Positions 31,472-42,262 of a DNA stretch of 64,000 nucleotides are shown piece after piece. The notes beneath the pieces were generated by a model, which saw only the letters and a list, made by a program, of their open reading frames with translations, was not told the DNA's origin and did no database searches. The translations under genes were made by a program, and so were the position numbers. Source of the stretch: Homarus americanus (taxonomy: Eukaryota > Arthropoda > Malacostraca > Decapoda > Nephropidae); the NCBI RefSeq assembly GCF_018991925.1, contig NW_024755046.1, positions 137,001 through 201,000 of the forward strand, given 5' to 3'. Each line of letters starts with the position of its first letter. Position 1 is the stretch's first letter.

Positions 31472-33025
31472 TTGCACTTTCCTATAATCTCCACTCGCAG
31501 GGTTGCCGGTGTGTTATCCAGGTTGAATGTGAGTAAGGAGCACGGACCGGACGGACTACCCCCTCGTGTTCTGAGGGAGTGTGCTGAAGCCCTGGCCTCT
31601 GTGCTTGCTCGCCTCTTTCTCCTCTGCCTCAAAACCCAAACTTTTCCTTCTTCTTGGAAGCATGCCTTGGTTCAGCCCATCCCGAAGAAGGGTGACCATT
31701 CTAATCCCTCTAACTATCGCCCCATTGCCCTAACTTCATCCCTCTCTAAGATTTTCGAAACTATCTTGAACTCCCATTTTCTCCATCACCTTGAACGCCT
31801 TTCTCTTTTGTCTGATCACCAGTATGGCTTTCGCCAGGCGATATCTACTGGTGATCTGCTCTCCTATTGCACCCATCTTTGGTCATCCTCTCTTAGGGAT
31901 TATGGGGAAACTTTCGTTGTGGCCCTCGACATTGCCAAAGCATTTGACAGGGTATGGCACAAGTCTTTGCTATCTAAACTTCCCTCTTTTAGTTTCTCTC
32001 CCCCACTTTGTTTTCTCATCTCTAGCTTCCTGGAGAACCGATCCATGGCAGTTGTTGTTGAGGGATCGATCTCTCGCTCTTTCTCTACCAGTAGTGGTGT
32101 CCCACAGGGTTCTGTTCTCTCACCTACTCTCTTCCTTCTTTTTATCAATGATTTACTTCACACTAAAACTAATTCTATCCATTCTTACGCTGTTGATTCT
32201 ACTTTTCACTCTTCTTCACATTTTCCCCTTCCTCCTAACTCTCAAACTAGATCTGTTTCTTGAACTGATATCATTACTTCTATCAATGCAGATCTGTGCA
32301 GCATCTCTGGATGGGTAGGTAGAAACGTGGTTAAGTTCAAAAGTAATAAAACTCAATATTTACCAATTACACTTTGTAAATTATACGATCTCCCACCAAT
32401 TACATTTCAGGATACTATAATCCTGCCAAATTCTGAAATAAATATGTTAGGCCTCACCATTTCCTTCAATATGTCCTGGAAATCACACATCCTTTGTATA
32501 GCTAAAGCTGCCTCCCGAAAGTTGGGAATGCTGTACAGATGCCATAGCTACTTTACTCCTGAGCAGTTGCTCCAAGTATATAAGGGATTCATTCGTCCTA
32601 ACTTGGAGTACTGCTCTCATATCTGGGGTGGCTCTTCTTCTGTCCAACTAGTAGAGAGGGTGGAATCAAAGGCATTTCGTCTTATTAACTCTCCTCCTTT
32701 AGGTGACAATCTCTCTTCCCTTTCTCTTCGCAGCAATGTTACTTCACTTTCTCTCTTTTACAGGTACTTTAACGGGCAATGTTCGGTGGATTTGGCATCC
32801 TGTGTACCGCCGGCAAGGCCGTGGGCTCGTAACACACGTCTTGCCCGCGGTGCCCACCGTTTCTTTGTGGATGTCGGTCACATGAGAATAACCCGTTATA
32901 GTACCTCCTTCTTTCCTCACACAGCCAAACTGTGGAATGCTCTGCCTTCTTCTGTGTTTCCATACTTATACAATCTGTCTCACTTTAAAAAGCTGGTTTT
33001 CCGACATCTTCGTGGTGTAGATTAA
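31472..33025 (+). pseudogene. LINE reverse transcriptase and C-terminal domain
   Basis: The frame at 31472-32263 contains EHGPDGLPPRVLRECAEALA, SNYRPIALTSSLSKIFETIL, GFRQAISTGDLL, VVALDIAKAFDRVWHKSLLS (motif A) and SSGVPQGSVLSPTLFLLFIN. The catalytic motif C reads SYAVDSTF, i.e. the first Asp of YADD is Val, which should abolish activity. A TGA at 32261-32263 and a frameshift follow. The frame 32327-33025 carries MLGLTISFNMSWKSHI, YKGFIRPNLEYCSHIWGGSS and TAKLWNALPSSVFPYLYNLS, the typical jockey C-terminus. Confidence 0.88.
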
Positions 33026-33149
33026 CACAATATAACCTTTTTGTTCTCTATTTTCAGTTTTGTTCTGTTCTTTTTTTTCTTTTCCCCAGGCCCCGATGTG
33101 GGTCGTTTGACCTGTGCCCAGGTGGGTAAAAAAAAAACCGACATATACT

Positions 33150-33953
33150 CTACCTTTATCACTTCTGGCAGGGGCTGAATTTTTCTTTTTCACAGGCAGG
33201 AGCAATATGTCCAATACGCTGACGTTGTAACATCTTGAATTTTTTAACTTACACTGAAAGCTTTGATGTTTCCCTAGGCATTTCTTACATTTTAAATCAG
33301 CATTTGGTCCTTGTTTTGTGGCGTAATTCTTCCTTTTAGCTACAGTTACTTTACACACTGAGCCACTACTGCCAACTGTTTCACTACTGGCATTGGGAAC
33401 AAATTATCTGCTGTTTTTCTCTGCTAATTCCATGCTTGTAGCTATCTGACATGCTTTTTCAAAAGTTAAGTTAGTGGTGTTCATTAACTTATTTTGAATT
33501 TTTTCATAATTCAGACCTATCACAAACCTGTTTCTTAGAGCTCGGTTCAAGAACTGTCCAAAGTTACAGTGAATGGATAACTTCTTCAAAGCCACTTAAT
33601 GATTCATCTTTCGCTCTATCTCTTGTGCCAAATTTGTAACTTTCAGCGATCTCAAGTGGAGCCGGATCAAAATGTTGCTTCAGAATCTTGGTAATCTGAA
33701 TCAGTGAGGAGTCTTTTGGTTTGTCTAGAGCAAGCAGATTGACCAGAGTAGAATAAACATTAGCTCCTACCTCTGTCAAAAAAATTGCTTTCCTTTTCTC
33801 TTCAAGTGCCTTCTTCTTCTGAGCATCACCACCGTTGTCCATTAATGCATTTGCCAGAAAGAAGAAGTCCATTCTCTCTCAATATGATGTGAAGCTCTCC
33901 TTGAATCCATCATACTCCCCTTCTCGTCTGATATATCCACTGACGCCAGCCAT
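33150..33953 (-). pseudogene. Ty3/gypsy gag relic (second gypsy family)
   Basis: The start ATG at 33953 (MAGVSGYIRREGEYDGFKES) is followed by an early stop near 33880. Then come FLTEVGANVYSTLVNLLALD, LKQHFDPAPLEIAESYKFGT and, in another frame, LKKLSIHCNFGQFLNRALRN and FEKACQIATSMELAEKN. A last frame gives LKCKKCLGKHQSFQCKLKNS, the first nucleocapsid zinc motif. Wording and order match gypsy Gag proteins common in invertebrates. Two frameshifts and a stop are present. The coding similarity stops at about 33150, exactly where the LINE poly(A) begins, so pol is absent. Confidence 0.82.
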
Positions 33954-34045
33954 GGTTGTTTTCTTCACTTAAATTCTCCAGGTTCAGAGTAGCCTTCCCT
34001 TCAGTGGTCACTATCCTCTCTTCAACGACTTCACCAACACTTTGT

Positions 34046-34066
34046 GAATCCCGTCCTCGTCGCCAG
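34046..34066 (-). promoter_or_regulatory. Primer-binding site of the second gypsy element
   Basis: The - strand reads TGGCGACGAGGACGGGATTC, a familiar gypsy-type primer-binding sequence, one base inside the inferred LTR end. Confidence 0.6.
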
Positions 34067-34750
34067 TGTAGTATCTTACATGATTTAATGGGAGAATGAG
34101 AAGCCACATGCTGAGTCTTACTCCTGGCATTTATTGTTGTTGTTATGTACCACGTGCCTAACACATTCGTGATTACACAGGCCTAAACACATTCTAACTT
34201 TGGTAAGAAGTAACATAATATATAATGTATATATAATCAATAAAGGCAGCATATAAACATACACATATATAACAACACTAACTAAACTAAAAACATCAGA
34301 GTCTCTGATGTTTGGGCATGAAAAATTATCTAATTTCAGTAGTACTCAGAAATTCATGGCTATCCCCAGGGACAATATCATCGGATCCCATTCATACTGG
34401 CAGACTTGACACTCACTTAACAAGTGTTACGAACAATAAAGACAGTTAAAACTTTCAACATCACTCACAAAGGATCTTGTATGCTTTAACTGTAATCAGA
34501 CATATCTAAGTTGACTCAAAACAATGGTGTTCTTTCTCACATTCAGATTTACTTTATAGAGAAGTTGGTTTCAGGAAGTCAGAGAAAATGGGAAAACGGA
34601 GGACTCAGGCGTCTTGAAGTGATGAGAAAACGGATGCCTTAGATGGGAGACTCAATAAAGAAGGCATAGCTACATGTTTTGTGGGCTATTGAGCGTAATA
34701 TGAATCGTCTGATTTTACGTTAACTGACGCGTACGACCGTGGTCATTACA
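34067..34750 (-). repeat. Inferred 5' LTR of the second gypsy element
   Basis: In - orientation the segment would start TGTAATGACCACGGTCG and end AAGATACTACA just before the primer-binding site, giving TG...CA ends and 684 bp. TATA-rich DNA occurs inside (34212-34235). Only one copy is present, so the outer boundary is inferred rather than proved by LTR comparison. Confidence 0.45.
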
Positions 34751-34883
34751 GTGGCACCAGCTCCGCCTATCAGCCGGGAGGAGGTGAGTGCCTTGTAAAC
34801 AATGACATTTCTAACCACACCCGGCTAAATACAGTGTACTACTGAAGGTTTACCAACCAGGTATTGTAGTAGTTGTAGAACAG

Positions 34884-35720
34884 TTGTGCAAGAACAGGAG
34901 AATGGACCCAGAGGAATGTGAGTTCAGTATTGCTGGCTATGACTCATTTGCGAACCTTTCTCAAGAAACTTGCAAGAGGGGTGTGGTTATTTATGCTAGG
35001 CAAGACCTTAGAGCCAACCAGGCGAGGGTACATGAAGAGGATGTTTTTGAAGAGTCCAAGTGGTGTAAAATTAAGCTAAAGGGAAGGGACTTACTTATTG
35101 TTGGGTGTATCTACAGATCCCCAAACTGTGGCCCACTAAATCAAAGGAACCTAAGAACCTTAATAGACAACGCGGAAATGCTCAACCCTAGCCACCTCCT
35201 TATCCTGGGGGACTTTAACTATGGCGACATCGACTGGAGAAACGAGTTCATCCCAAATGACTTGAATAACCGTGCTACTCTTTTTGTAGAAACTCTGAGA
35301 GATAATTTTCTGTTCCAACATGTTAGAAACCCGACACATTACAGAGGGGAGCAAACACCCAAGCCACTAGACCTCATCATAACAAAAAAGGAGGGTATGG
35401 TGGCCAAACTGGAACACCTTGCCCCAGTTGGCACAGGTCACCATATAGTGTTGTCATTCAGATTTAACTGTTACCTAGTTCAAGATAAGGCCAGGCCAAG
35501 GTGCAAATATTACAACGGAAATTACAAAGGGATGAGGGAAGAGATGAGGGGTATCCACTGGCCTGACTCATTAAGGCACAAGAACGCAGACACTACGCTG
35601 AATATCATAACTAGTAAAGTGACCCATTTGATCGATAAATATATACCCAAGACCAAACCCAGTGCCTCTAGGAATACGAGGGGATCCCTACACATGGTCG
35701 ACAAAGTTAAGAAAACCTAG
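34884..35720 (+). pseudogene. LINE apurinic-type endonuclease (copy D)
   Basis: FSIAGYDSFANLSQETCKRG and GVVIYARQDLRANQARVHEE lie upstream of IVGCIYRSPNCGPLNQRNLR, LLILGDFNYGDIDWRNEF (Asp and Asn of the active site), PKPLDLIITKKEGMVAKLEH and LAPVGTGHHIVLSF. The last block replaces the usual SDH with TGHH, so the final catalytic Asp is lost. The N-terminal Asn/Glu motifs are also missing because the copy starts inside the domain. A stop at 35718-35720 precedes the reverse transcriptase frame. Confidence 0.82.
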
Positions 35721-35765
35721 AAATTCAATACGTGGGTTGGGTCAAATGATGAGCAGGACAGGAGG

Positions 35766-36700
35766 ATGTATGCAAGAGCCAGAAACCAAGCAAAGATAGA
35801 ATGTAGAAGGGCTGAAAAGGAGTTCCAGAGGCTGGTTGCAAGCGAGGTCAAGTCAAACCCAAAGGCATTTTACCGCTATGCAAAGTCGAAATTAAAAACG
35901 CGAGTAGGAGTATCAGACCTGAGGCTTGAAGATGGTAGTTTCGCGGATTCTGGCCAGGATAAAGCTGAGGCATTGAGCAGCTTCTTTTCCTCGGTGTTCA
36001 CAAGAGAGAATGCAATTAACCGTCCTGCGTTTGAGGACAGACGGTTCGACACAGCACTGACCCACAATGTGTTCACAGAAGAGGGTATTAGAAATAGACT
36101 CTCAAAGCTAAAGGTCCATAAGAGTCCCGGCCCTGACATGGTGCATCCCAGAGTGCTAAGAGAGTTGTGCAACGAACTTGCCGAGCCCCTGAAGATCCTG
36201 TTTTGTAAATGCCTGGATGAACAAAAGGTCCCCAGTGAATGGAAAGTGGCTTATGTGAGTCCTATCTTCAAGAAGGGCGATCGTCATTCCACGAACAACT
36301 ATAGACTGGTGAGCTGGACCGGGATAATATGTAGCGTACTTGAGAGTATTATCAGAGATGCAGCGATGGAACATCTTCTACGAAAAAACCTTGTAAAGGA
36401 TTGCCAACTCGGTTTTATGCCGGGGCGCTCCTGCTTAACACAATTGCTCAAGGTATTGGATATTTGGACCCATATTCTGGAACGGGGTGGTAATATCGAC
36501 AATACCTAGATTTTGCCAAGGCTTTCGACAGTGTACCCCACGAAAGGCTGAAAATCAAACTGGAAGGGTACGGAATTCGGGGAAATGTCCTAGCGTGGAT
36601 AGAAGACTTTCTACATGACCGCAAACAGTGTGTGGTGATTAATGGCACGAAATCATCATCCGTACCTCTCACAAGCGGGGTATTGTACTGCGCACATCAT
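35766..36700 (+). pseudogene. LINE reverse transcriptase N-terminal half (copy D)
   Basis: ARNQAKIECRRAEKEFQRLV, LKVHKSPGPDMVHPRVLREL, VAYVSPIFKKGDRHSTNNYR and LGFMPGRSCLTQLLKVLDIW are standard LINE reverse-transcriptase blocks. A frameshift at about 36508 leads to YLDFAKAFDSVPHERLKIKL (motif A). The reading ends at SSVPLTSGV, one motif before the catalytic YADD/FADD. Confidence 0.85.
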
Positions 36701-37140
36701 TGTCATTCCTAAAAAACCCCTTTAATTCATATTACGCTACATAACATTCAAATCCACCGCGCTTGTAGAATCTCCGAAAACGGGAAACATTGATAAAGGA
36801 TAACTCACCTACTCAATGTTACTGAATCATTTGTTGAATTGTACCCAGGTACGGTTATATAATATTAATTGTATGTATTCATAGCATTAAGGAGAACTCA
36901 AGGTATCTATAAGATGATTGGGAAAGTCCAGTTCATCCGGACTAGTGTACTTTAGGACTAAGTGTAGATCGTGGGTTGAAGGTCATACTATTTACGTCTG
37001 TGAACGTTTAGTGAACATAACTTCCACAAATATCATATGAAAATACATGAGAACAATGATCTGGAAGAAGGATATATGTATCAGAACTATGTGAGGTGTT
37101 GGCAGTGACCCAGAAACTATACTTGAAAGGAAATATCTTG
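36701..37140. other. Unrelated AT-rich segment interrupting LINE copy D
   Basis: No coding region or recognisable terminus; it replaces the reverse-transcriptase C-half expected here. Confidence 0.5.
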
Positions 37141-37610
37141 TATGCATCGGTATGAACTGGTGCCTGCACTTCGGCACCTCAACTACCCTGAGAGATTGGA
37201 GCGCCTGCACTTGCCTAGCTTATACTACAGACGGGCAAGGGGGGACCTAGTTGAGGTGTATAAGCATCTCAGGGGGCACTACTCAGTTGAGTGTCCTTAC
37301 TTGGAGCTGGCGGACGCTCGCCCCACAAGGGGTCACAGCTCAAGATTGAAGAAGCCGCAAGTCCAGAAAACCGTGAGGGCAAACTTTTTCGGAGTGAGGG
37401 TTGTAAACTCTCGGAACAATCTACCAGAGAGTGTTGTGACGGCACCAAGTGTGAGCTCTTTCAAGACAAGACTTGACCAACACTGGAGCGGGTTCAGGTA
37501 CATTCAGGAGCCGGTGCCTGCCCAGTATTTGCCAACAGTGCGTGACAGAGACGTGACCGATCGCCCGGGCGGCTAACAAGCCGATCAGTGGCGAAGAGGA
37601 TAAAAGTAAA
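37141..37610 (+). pseudogene. LINE C-terminal domain (copy D')
   Basis: LVPALRHLNYPERLERLHLP, YYRRARGDLVEVYKHLRGHY and FFGVRVVNSRNNLPESVVTA end at a TAA near 37576. The short 3' untranslated region, CAGTGGCGAAGAGGATAAAAG, is followed by a (TAAAAG)n tail. It is about 90% identical by eye to 40570-41035. Confidence 0.88.
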
Positions 37611-38341
37611 AGTAAAAGAATTCCCGTGTGACGGATACCCACGACATGTACAGTGATCAGAGAATCTTATGTCTGTGTTCAAGTAGTGCAATGTGTGAGA
37701 GGAGAATCTCTAATTACAGTTTTAAGTGAAGTGGATATACCCACGCTCTGAACATTAGGCTTTTGTTTCCGGGTAACGTCCTTTGTGCCCGGCCTACAGG
37801 TGTGAGTTGTTGATATTGCCCAATTAATTTCCCCAAGAAATGTCAAACCCGAACCGTATTCTAGTATATAAGTTAGGATTAAACTATGTATTCATAAGAC
37901 ACCAGGTCACAATAAACGGGAAAGTGTTCATGTGAGAACCATAAGAAATAAAAGTAAAAATTAAAGATTGGAAACTGTAGGCCTACGTAGGTTAGGGTGT
38001 GACCGTTGCCTTCCAAAAATCAAAAAATGGTCCTACAATGATGTTCAAAGTTTTAGTGTTGTGTATTTATCTAGGAAACACCCCTGTAAATTTTCTTGGA
38101 GATCGGTGTATGTGTGAGCTAACACCGTCGGCTTTACAAAATAACAAGGAATATTATTATCTAATGAACAAATTTAGTGGAATTTCTTTTATTAGACTTA
38201 TAAGATATACTAACACTAAACAACTGATCGATCATATCAATCTTAATACCCCTAAAACAATATTATAGATTAGTACGAAATACAATAATCCCAATAATTG
38301 CATTTCTAGGTTCAAGACCCATTTCTCTCAATTAACGTACA
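37611..38341. other. Unassigned sequence
   Basis: No gene recognised. A frame at 37999-38268 lacks family motifs and has no repeat signature. Confidence 0.45.
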
Positions 38342-39342
38342 ATGAAAAAAAAGAAATACTACTACCCCGCAATGCCTGGAGTGTTTGAGGAGCGCCAGCA
38401 GGAGATGGCTGACTTCTTCCGTGAATCTCTAGCCCAACCATTTACACGTGGCGACTACAAGGAGCTGGTAGAACTTTGTCTGCTGCTTGTAACTAAAGGA
38501 TACCAGCCAGTGAACTTCACGACGGTCTACCCCGGCGCACTTCACAAAGCAAGGCGGATAGCTAAACTACTCTATACCCTCAAGATTGTTCTTTTGTCAG
38601 GCCAGATCAAAGAGCAGTTTCCCAAACCCGAGGTTGTGACTAAAAGTCGAATCAGAAAGTTAGAACGGTTTGCTGTGATCACAGTCGCTATGTCCCATGG
38701 TGGATTGTTTGCCCCGTTCCAGCAAGTGCGCCACTGATTGACTTGAATTTGGTCGAAACCTTGGCTGAATTTGCCCCATGTGACGCCACAATAGTTGACA
38801 AAGCACGTGTGGCACTCGGTAGACACACTTGGTACCTAACTGAGGAGTTGGCCCCACTGGCTTTGCTCTCGTCCCAAGTACAAGAAAGGACAAAAGAGGA
38901 GATGACGAAGGCCCTTCTTTGCCATGAAGGCACTGAAGTTACGAAGAGAGTGGGGCTCAATCATGAGGGCTATGGAAAGCCATATCTTCCCCCTGTCCCA
39001 GAAAGTGGCACTGCCCTGGTGGACCTAATTGGGCCTGACTCAAGCCGGTTCTTCACCATTTTAGGCATGCTCTATCACTTTCTCCACAGTCCAGCCAGTG
39101 AATGGGCGGATCATGACAACTACCTGAACATGAAACGGGTTGTGGACAAGCTTCAGGTCGTCAATGAGGCTGCAGAGCGTGGAGTAAAACTTTGCCATGA
39201 CTTTCTTAATGTTGCCAGGGATGAGGAGCGATTTCAAGAAGTCCTTCAAGTAGTTGAAAATGACAGACTCCGCGTTCCGAATCAACGCAAACGATCATCT
39301 GTTTCCGAACAAAAATCATGTTTTCTTGATCTAGAGAAATAA
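38342..39342 (+). pseudogene. Decayed gene of a multicopy invertebrate family of unknown function
   Basis: Two + frames (38342-38737 and 38743-39342) become one 330-residue product if a single missing base near 38730 is allowed for. The reading passes from FAPFQQVR to NLVETLAEFAPCDATIVDKA. Distinct blocks are RGDYKELVELCLLLVTKGYQ, YPGALHKARRIAKLLYTLKI, ALGRHTWYLTEELAPLALLS and LQVVNEAAERGVKLCHDFLN. I recall similar proteins in many copies in aphid, Hydra and coral genomes, usually unnamed, which suggests a mobile-element origin. No catalytic motif is evident. It lies intronless between LINE fragments. Function unknown. Confidence 0.5.
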
Positions 39343-39999
39343 TACCTTGTGAATATATGATAAAACCGTTTAATGTACCATGAGAGAATAAGAATGATTA
39401 ACTTTTTTGTGTTAGTGATAACAGCTTTTAATTAAGACAGGCAAATGATTTGTGTTAATATCCCTTATGATGGTTGTGTAATCTCATATATAGGCACGTA
39501 TGCCATATAAGCAAAATCGCTATTTTTCAAATTGCTGGTGCTCACTCAAATATGCATGAATCTTCAAAAAATTTGCTCGTGGGTATTTGTTATGTCAATG
39601 TGCAACACCAAAATTATGATCAGCGTTGTAGGACAAAGTTGGGGCAACTGCCACACCCTAACGTAGGTGAGAGGCACGGTACCTCGAGCCTCAGTGGCAC
39701 CAACTCTCTCATCAACACAGGTCAGTGAACTTCATCAGGCTGTATTCAGACCTAAAAAAAAAGACATATAGCAGTTATTACAGTTAAAACTTTGCCTGAT
39801 GTAATAAAGTGAAATAGTAATGTGTTGGGGTGGGTGATAACGGCCCATCAGGCATTATTTCTCAGTGGCACCTAATCTCTCATCAACACAGGTTCCGGGG
39901 TTTTTTTAACTCACCAGGACGACGGCCATTACCTCGTGTTGGACCCACCATGTGAGATGACTCCTCACAGCAACCCTTAGAAATTAAGAATAGAGTTAA
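39343..39999. repeat. Sequence with a repeated 33-bp block
   Basis: CTCAGTGGCACCAACTCTCT-CATCAACACAGGT at 39691 recurs at 39862 with two changes (CTCAGTGGCACCTAATCTCT...). No gene seen. The pair may be remnants of a diverged short repeat about 170 bp apart. Confidence 0.5.
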
Positions 40000-40017
40000 C
40001 TTATCCCCTTAGACTTA

Positions 40018-41035
40018 GTGACCCCAGAATCTGGCAGCATAGTACCACAGGGCAGTGTATTGGGTCCGCTGTTATTTGTTTGTTTCATAAATGGCATGCC
40101 TGACGTTGTACACTCCTCCATACAAATGTTTGCCGATGACGCCAAGTTATTTCGGGAAATCAAGAAACAAGCGGACTGTGAAGAGTTGCAGAAGGACCTC
40201 TTTGGGCTCCAAGAATGGTCGAAGAAATGGCTGCTGAGATTCAATGTCACGAAGTGTAAGAGGATGCACCTGGGGCTTACCAACGGTAAGGAGGCGTATC
40301 ATATGTCCCAACGGGATATAGAAACTGCACTATTTGAGACTGAATTTGAGAAGGACCTAGGTGTGTATGTTGACAATGAGCTGAAGTTCTTCGGCCATTG
40401 CGAGAAGAAGGTAAATCAGGCAAATAAATTATTGGGTCTTATAAGAAGGCCGTTCAGATATCTAGACGGTCCTTCCCTCGTAACGATCTTCAAGAGTGAA
40501 GTGCTTCCCCATCTGGTCCTCGAGATATGTTAGGGACTGTCAGTTGGTTGAAAATGTTCAAAGGAGGGCCACCAGACTGGTGACTACACTTCGGCACCTC
40601 AGCTACCGTGAGAGATTAGACCGCCTGAACTTGCCTAGCTTATGCTACAGACGGGCAAGGGGTGACCTAATTGAGGTGTATAAGCATCTTAGAGGGCACT
40701 ACTCAGTCGAGTGTCCTCACTTGGAGCTGGCAGACGCTCGCCCCACAAGGGGTCACAGCTCAAGATTGAAGAAGCCGCAGGTCCAGAAAACTGTGAGGGC
40801 AAACTTTTTCGGAGTGAGAGTTGTGAACTCTTTGAACAATCTACCAGAAAGCGTTGTGACGGCACCGAGTGTGAGCTCTTTCAAGACAAGACTTGACCAA
40901 CACTGGAGCAGGTTCAGGTACATTCAGGAGCCGGTGCATGCCCAATACTTGCCAAGAGTGCGTAACAGAGACGTGACTGATCGCCCAAACGGCTAATGCG
41001 CCGATCATTTGGTGAAGAGGATAAAAGAAAAGGAA
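40018..41035 (+). pseudogene. CR1-like LINE copy E: reverse transcriptase C-half and C-terminal domain
   Basis: The copy begins at IVPQGSVLGPLLFVCFINGM, almost exactly where copy D stops. It has an intact catalytic block, SIQMFADDAKLFREIK. It continues LQEWSKKWLLRFNVTKCKRM and LGVYVDNELKFFGHCEKKVN. A frameshift near 40525 leads into YVRDCQLVENVQRRATRLVT, YRRARGDLIEVYKHLRGHY and RYIQEPVHAQYLPRVRNRDV. The stop is at about 40996. The 3' end is repeated in tandem at 41038-41102. Confidence 0.88.
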
Positions 41036-41103
41036 AAGTAACAGAGACGTGACCGATCGCCCAAGCGGCTAACGAGCCGATCAGTGGTGAAGAGGATAAA
41101 AGT
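41036..41103 (+). repeat. Tandem duplicate of the LINE 3' terminus
   Basis: ACAGAGACGTGACCGATCGC through GAAGAGGATAAAAG (41040-41101) repeats 40965-41030 with a few differences. It is closer to the 37.5-kb copy (both read ACGTGACCGATCGCCC). Confidence 0.8.
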
Positions 41104-41558
41104 TGGAGTGGATTTCTCCCCTACAAACGCTGTTTGTCGCTGAGTAGCCGACCCCGCGAATTCCCCAGTGTATGCCTCGTGGTCATGGTCAACCAGCGCT
41201 GCCGAACATGACGGAGGTCAACTACTAAGCCACGCCTACCTCCGCTATATAAGACCTGACCTCGTGGTGACCTATCTCTTTTTTCTACCTACACCAACCA
41301 GCAAGCAACACCTCCTCCTCCTCCGCCGCTGCCTGGTGGCCCTCGCTCTCGCCGGCGAGCATGGCGACCCACAAGCTGTCCTCCTCTGAGCATCCTCACC
41401 AACCAGCTCTCTCTACATCACGCTTGTAACCACGCTGCCACTTCCCAGCACCAAGCTGCATTGTACATCCAATACAACATGTATACAGAGAGCACATTGT
41501 GAATTTCCTTTCTCCATCTCATCCTGAGTGAGAACCCCAAAAATCCCATTACCCTACA
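41104..41558 (+). repeat. 5' LTR of the short LTR element
   Basis: Contains CGCTATATAAGACC (41244), a good TATA box about 30 bp before CACCAACCAG-rich probable start sequences. It ends CCCTACA. Confidence 0.88.
41244..41252 (+). promoter_or_regulatory. LTR TATA box
   Basis: CTATATAAG conserved at the same place in the second LTR (about 42402-42410); consistent with an RNA polymerase II promoter in the LTR. Confidence 0.65.
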
Positions 41559-42262
41559 AATGGTGACCCCCGGAGATTCGCACTCACACAGGATGGAGGA
41601 GAAACCGATCACTCTCCCAGTCTTCAAGCAACATGGAAGACTGGCTTATCCGCACAGAAGCAGCTCTCATCGGCTCTACAACTACTGTCTCTACACCGCA
41701 GGTTAGACACCCTATCTGCGACTCTAAGCAGACAGCCACTCATCTTCCTGCCCCAAGCACCACGTCCTACCGACCTCAACACACCCGTCCTGCCTCAGAC
41801 GCCGCCCCGGCCCAGCAGTACCCCCTGCCGCTCCTCCTGACGCAGCCCCTGCTCCTGACGCGGCCCCACACACCCCTCTTTTCTCCCTCAGGTACCCCCC
41901 TGCTACTGTCCTGCACCCTGCTGCTGTCGTGGACCCAGCTGCTGTCATGAGCTTTCATCCGCTTCTGCTGACTCAGCCCCTGCTCCTGACCCAGGCCCAC
42001 ACACCCCAGCAGGCGCATCTGACGACTCTGTACCTGCCGTGAGGGAAGCACAACATTCATCGCCTCCACACACCCTTTTTCTCCCTCTCTACTCCCACAG
42101 ATTTTGTGCATCTAGACAGTTGTCTCCTCTAGCGGCCGGCTCATCCACGCCCTCGCCGTTATGGCTCACATGTGGCATGCACCGCCCGTTCTGCCTCACA
42201 TGTGCCATGCAACCCTGCAGACAACAAGTCTCCTACGCCGCCTGGAGGGAAGGGGGGAGTAC

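Larger units (their letters stand above)
30665..33139 (+). mobile_element. 5'-truncated jockey-type non-LTR retrotransposon
   Basis: Endonuclease C-terminus, reverse transcriptase and C-terminal domain follow in order. The 3' untranslated region ends near 33139 with GGTGGGTAAAAAAAAAACC. The copy directly abuts an oppositely oriented gypsy gag at its 3' end. Stops and frameshifts make it inactive. Confidence 0.85.
34870..36700 (+). mobile_element. CR1-like LINE copy D, broken inside the reverse transcriptase
   Basis: Endonuclease followed by the N-terminal half of the reverse transcriptase. It stops at the TSGV of the TSGVPQGSVLGP motif (about 36682), after which unrelated AT-rich sequence follows to 37140. 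The family's C-terminal region reappears at 37141-37610, and a second copy covers the missing part at 40018-41035. Confidence 0.8.
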
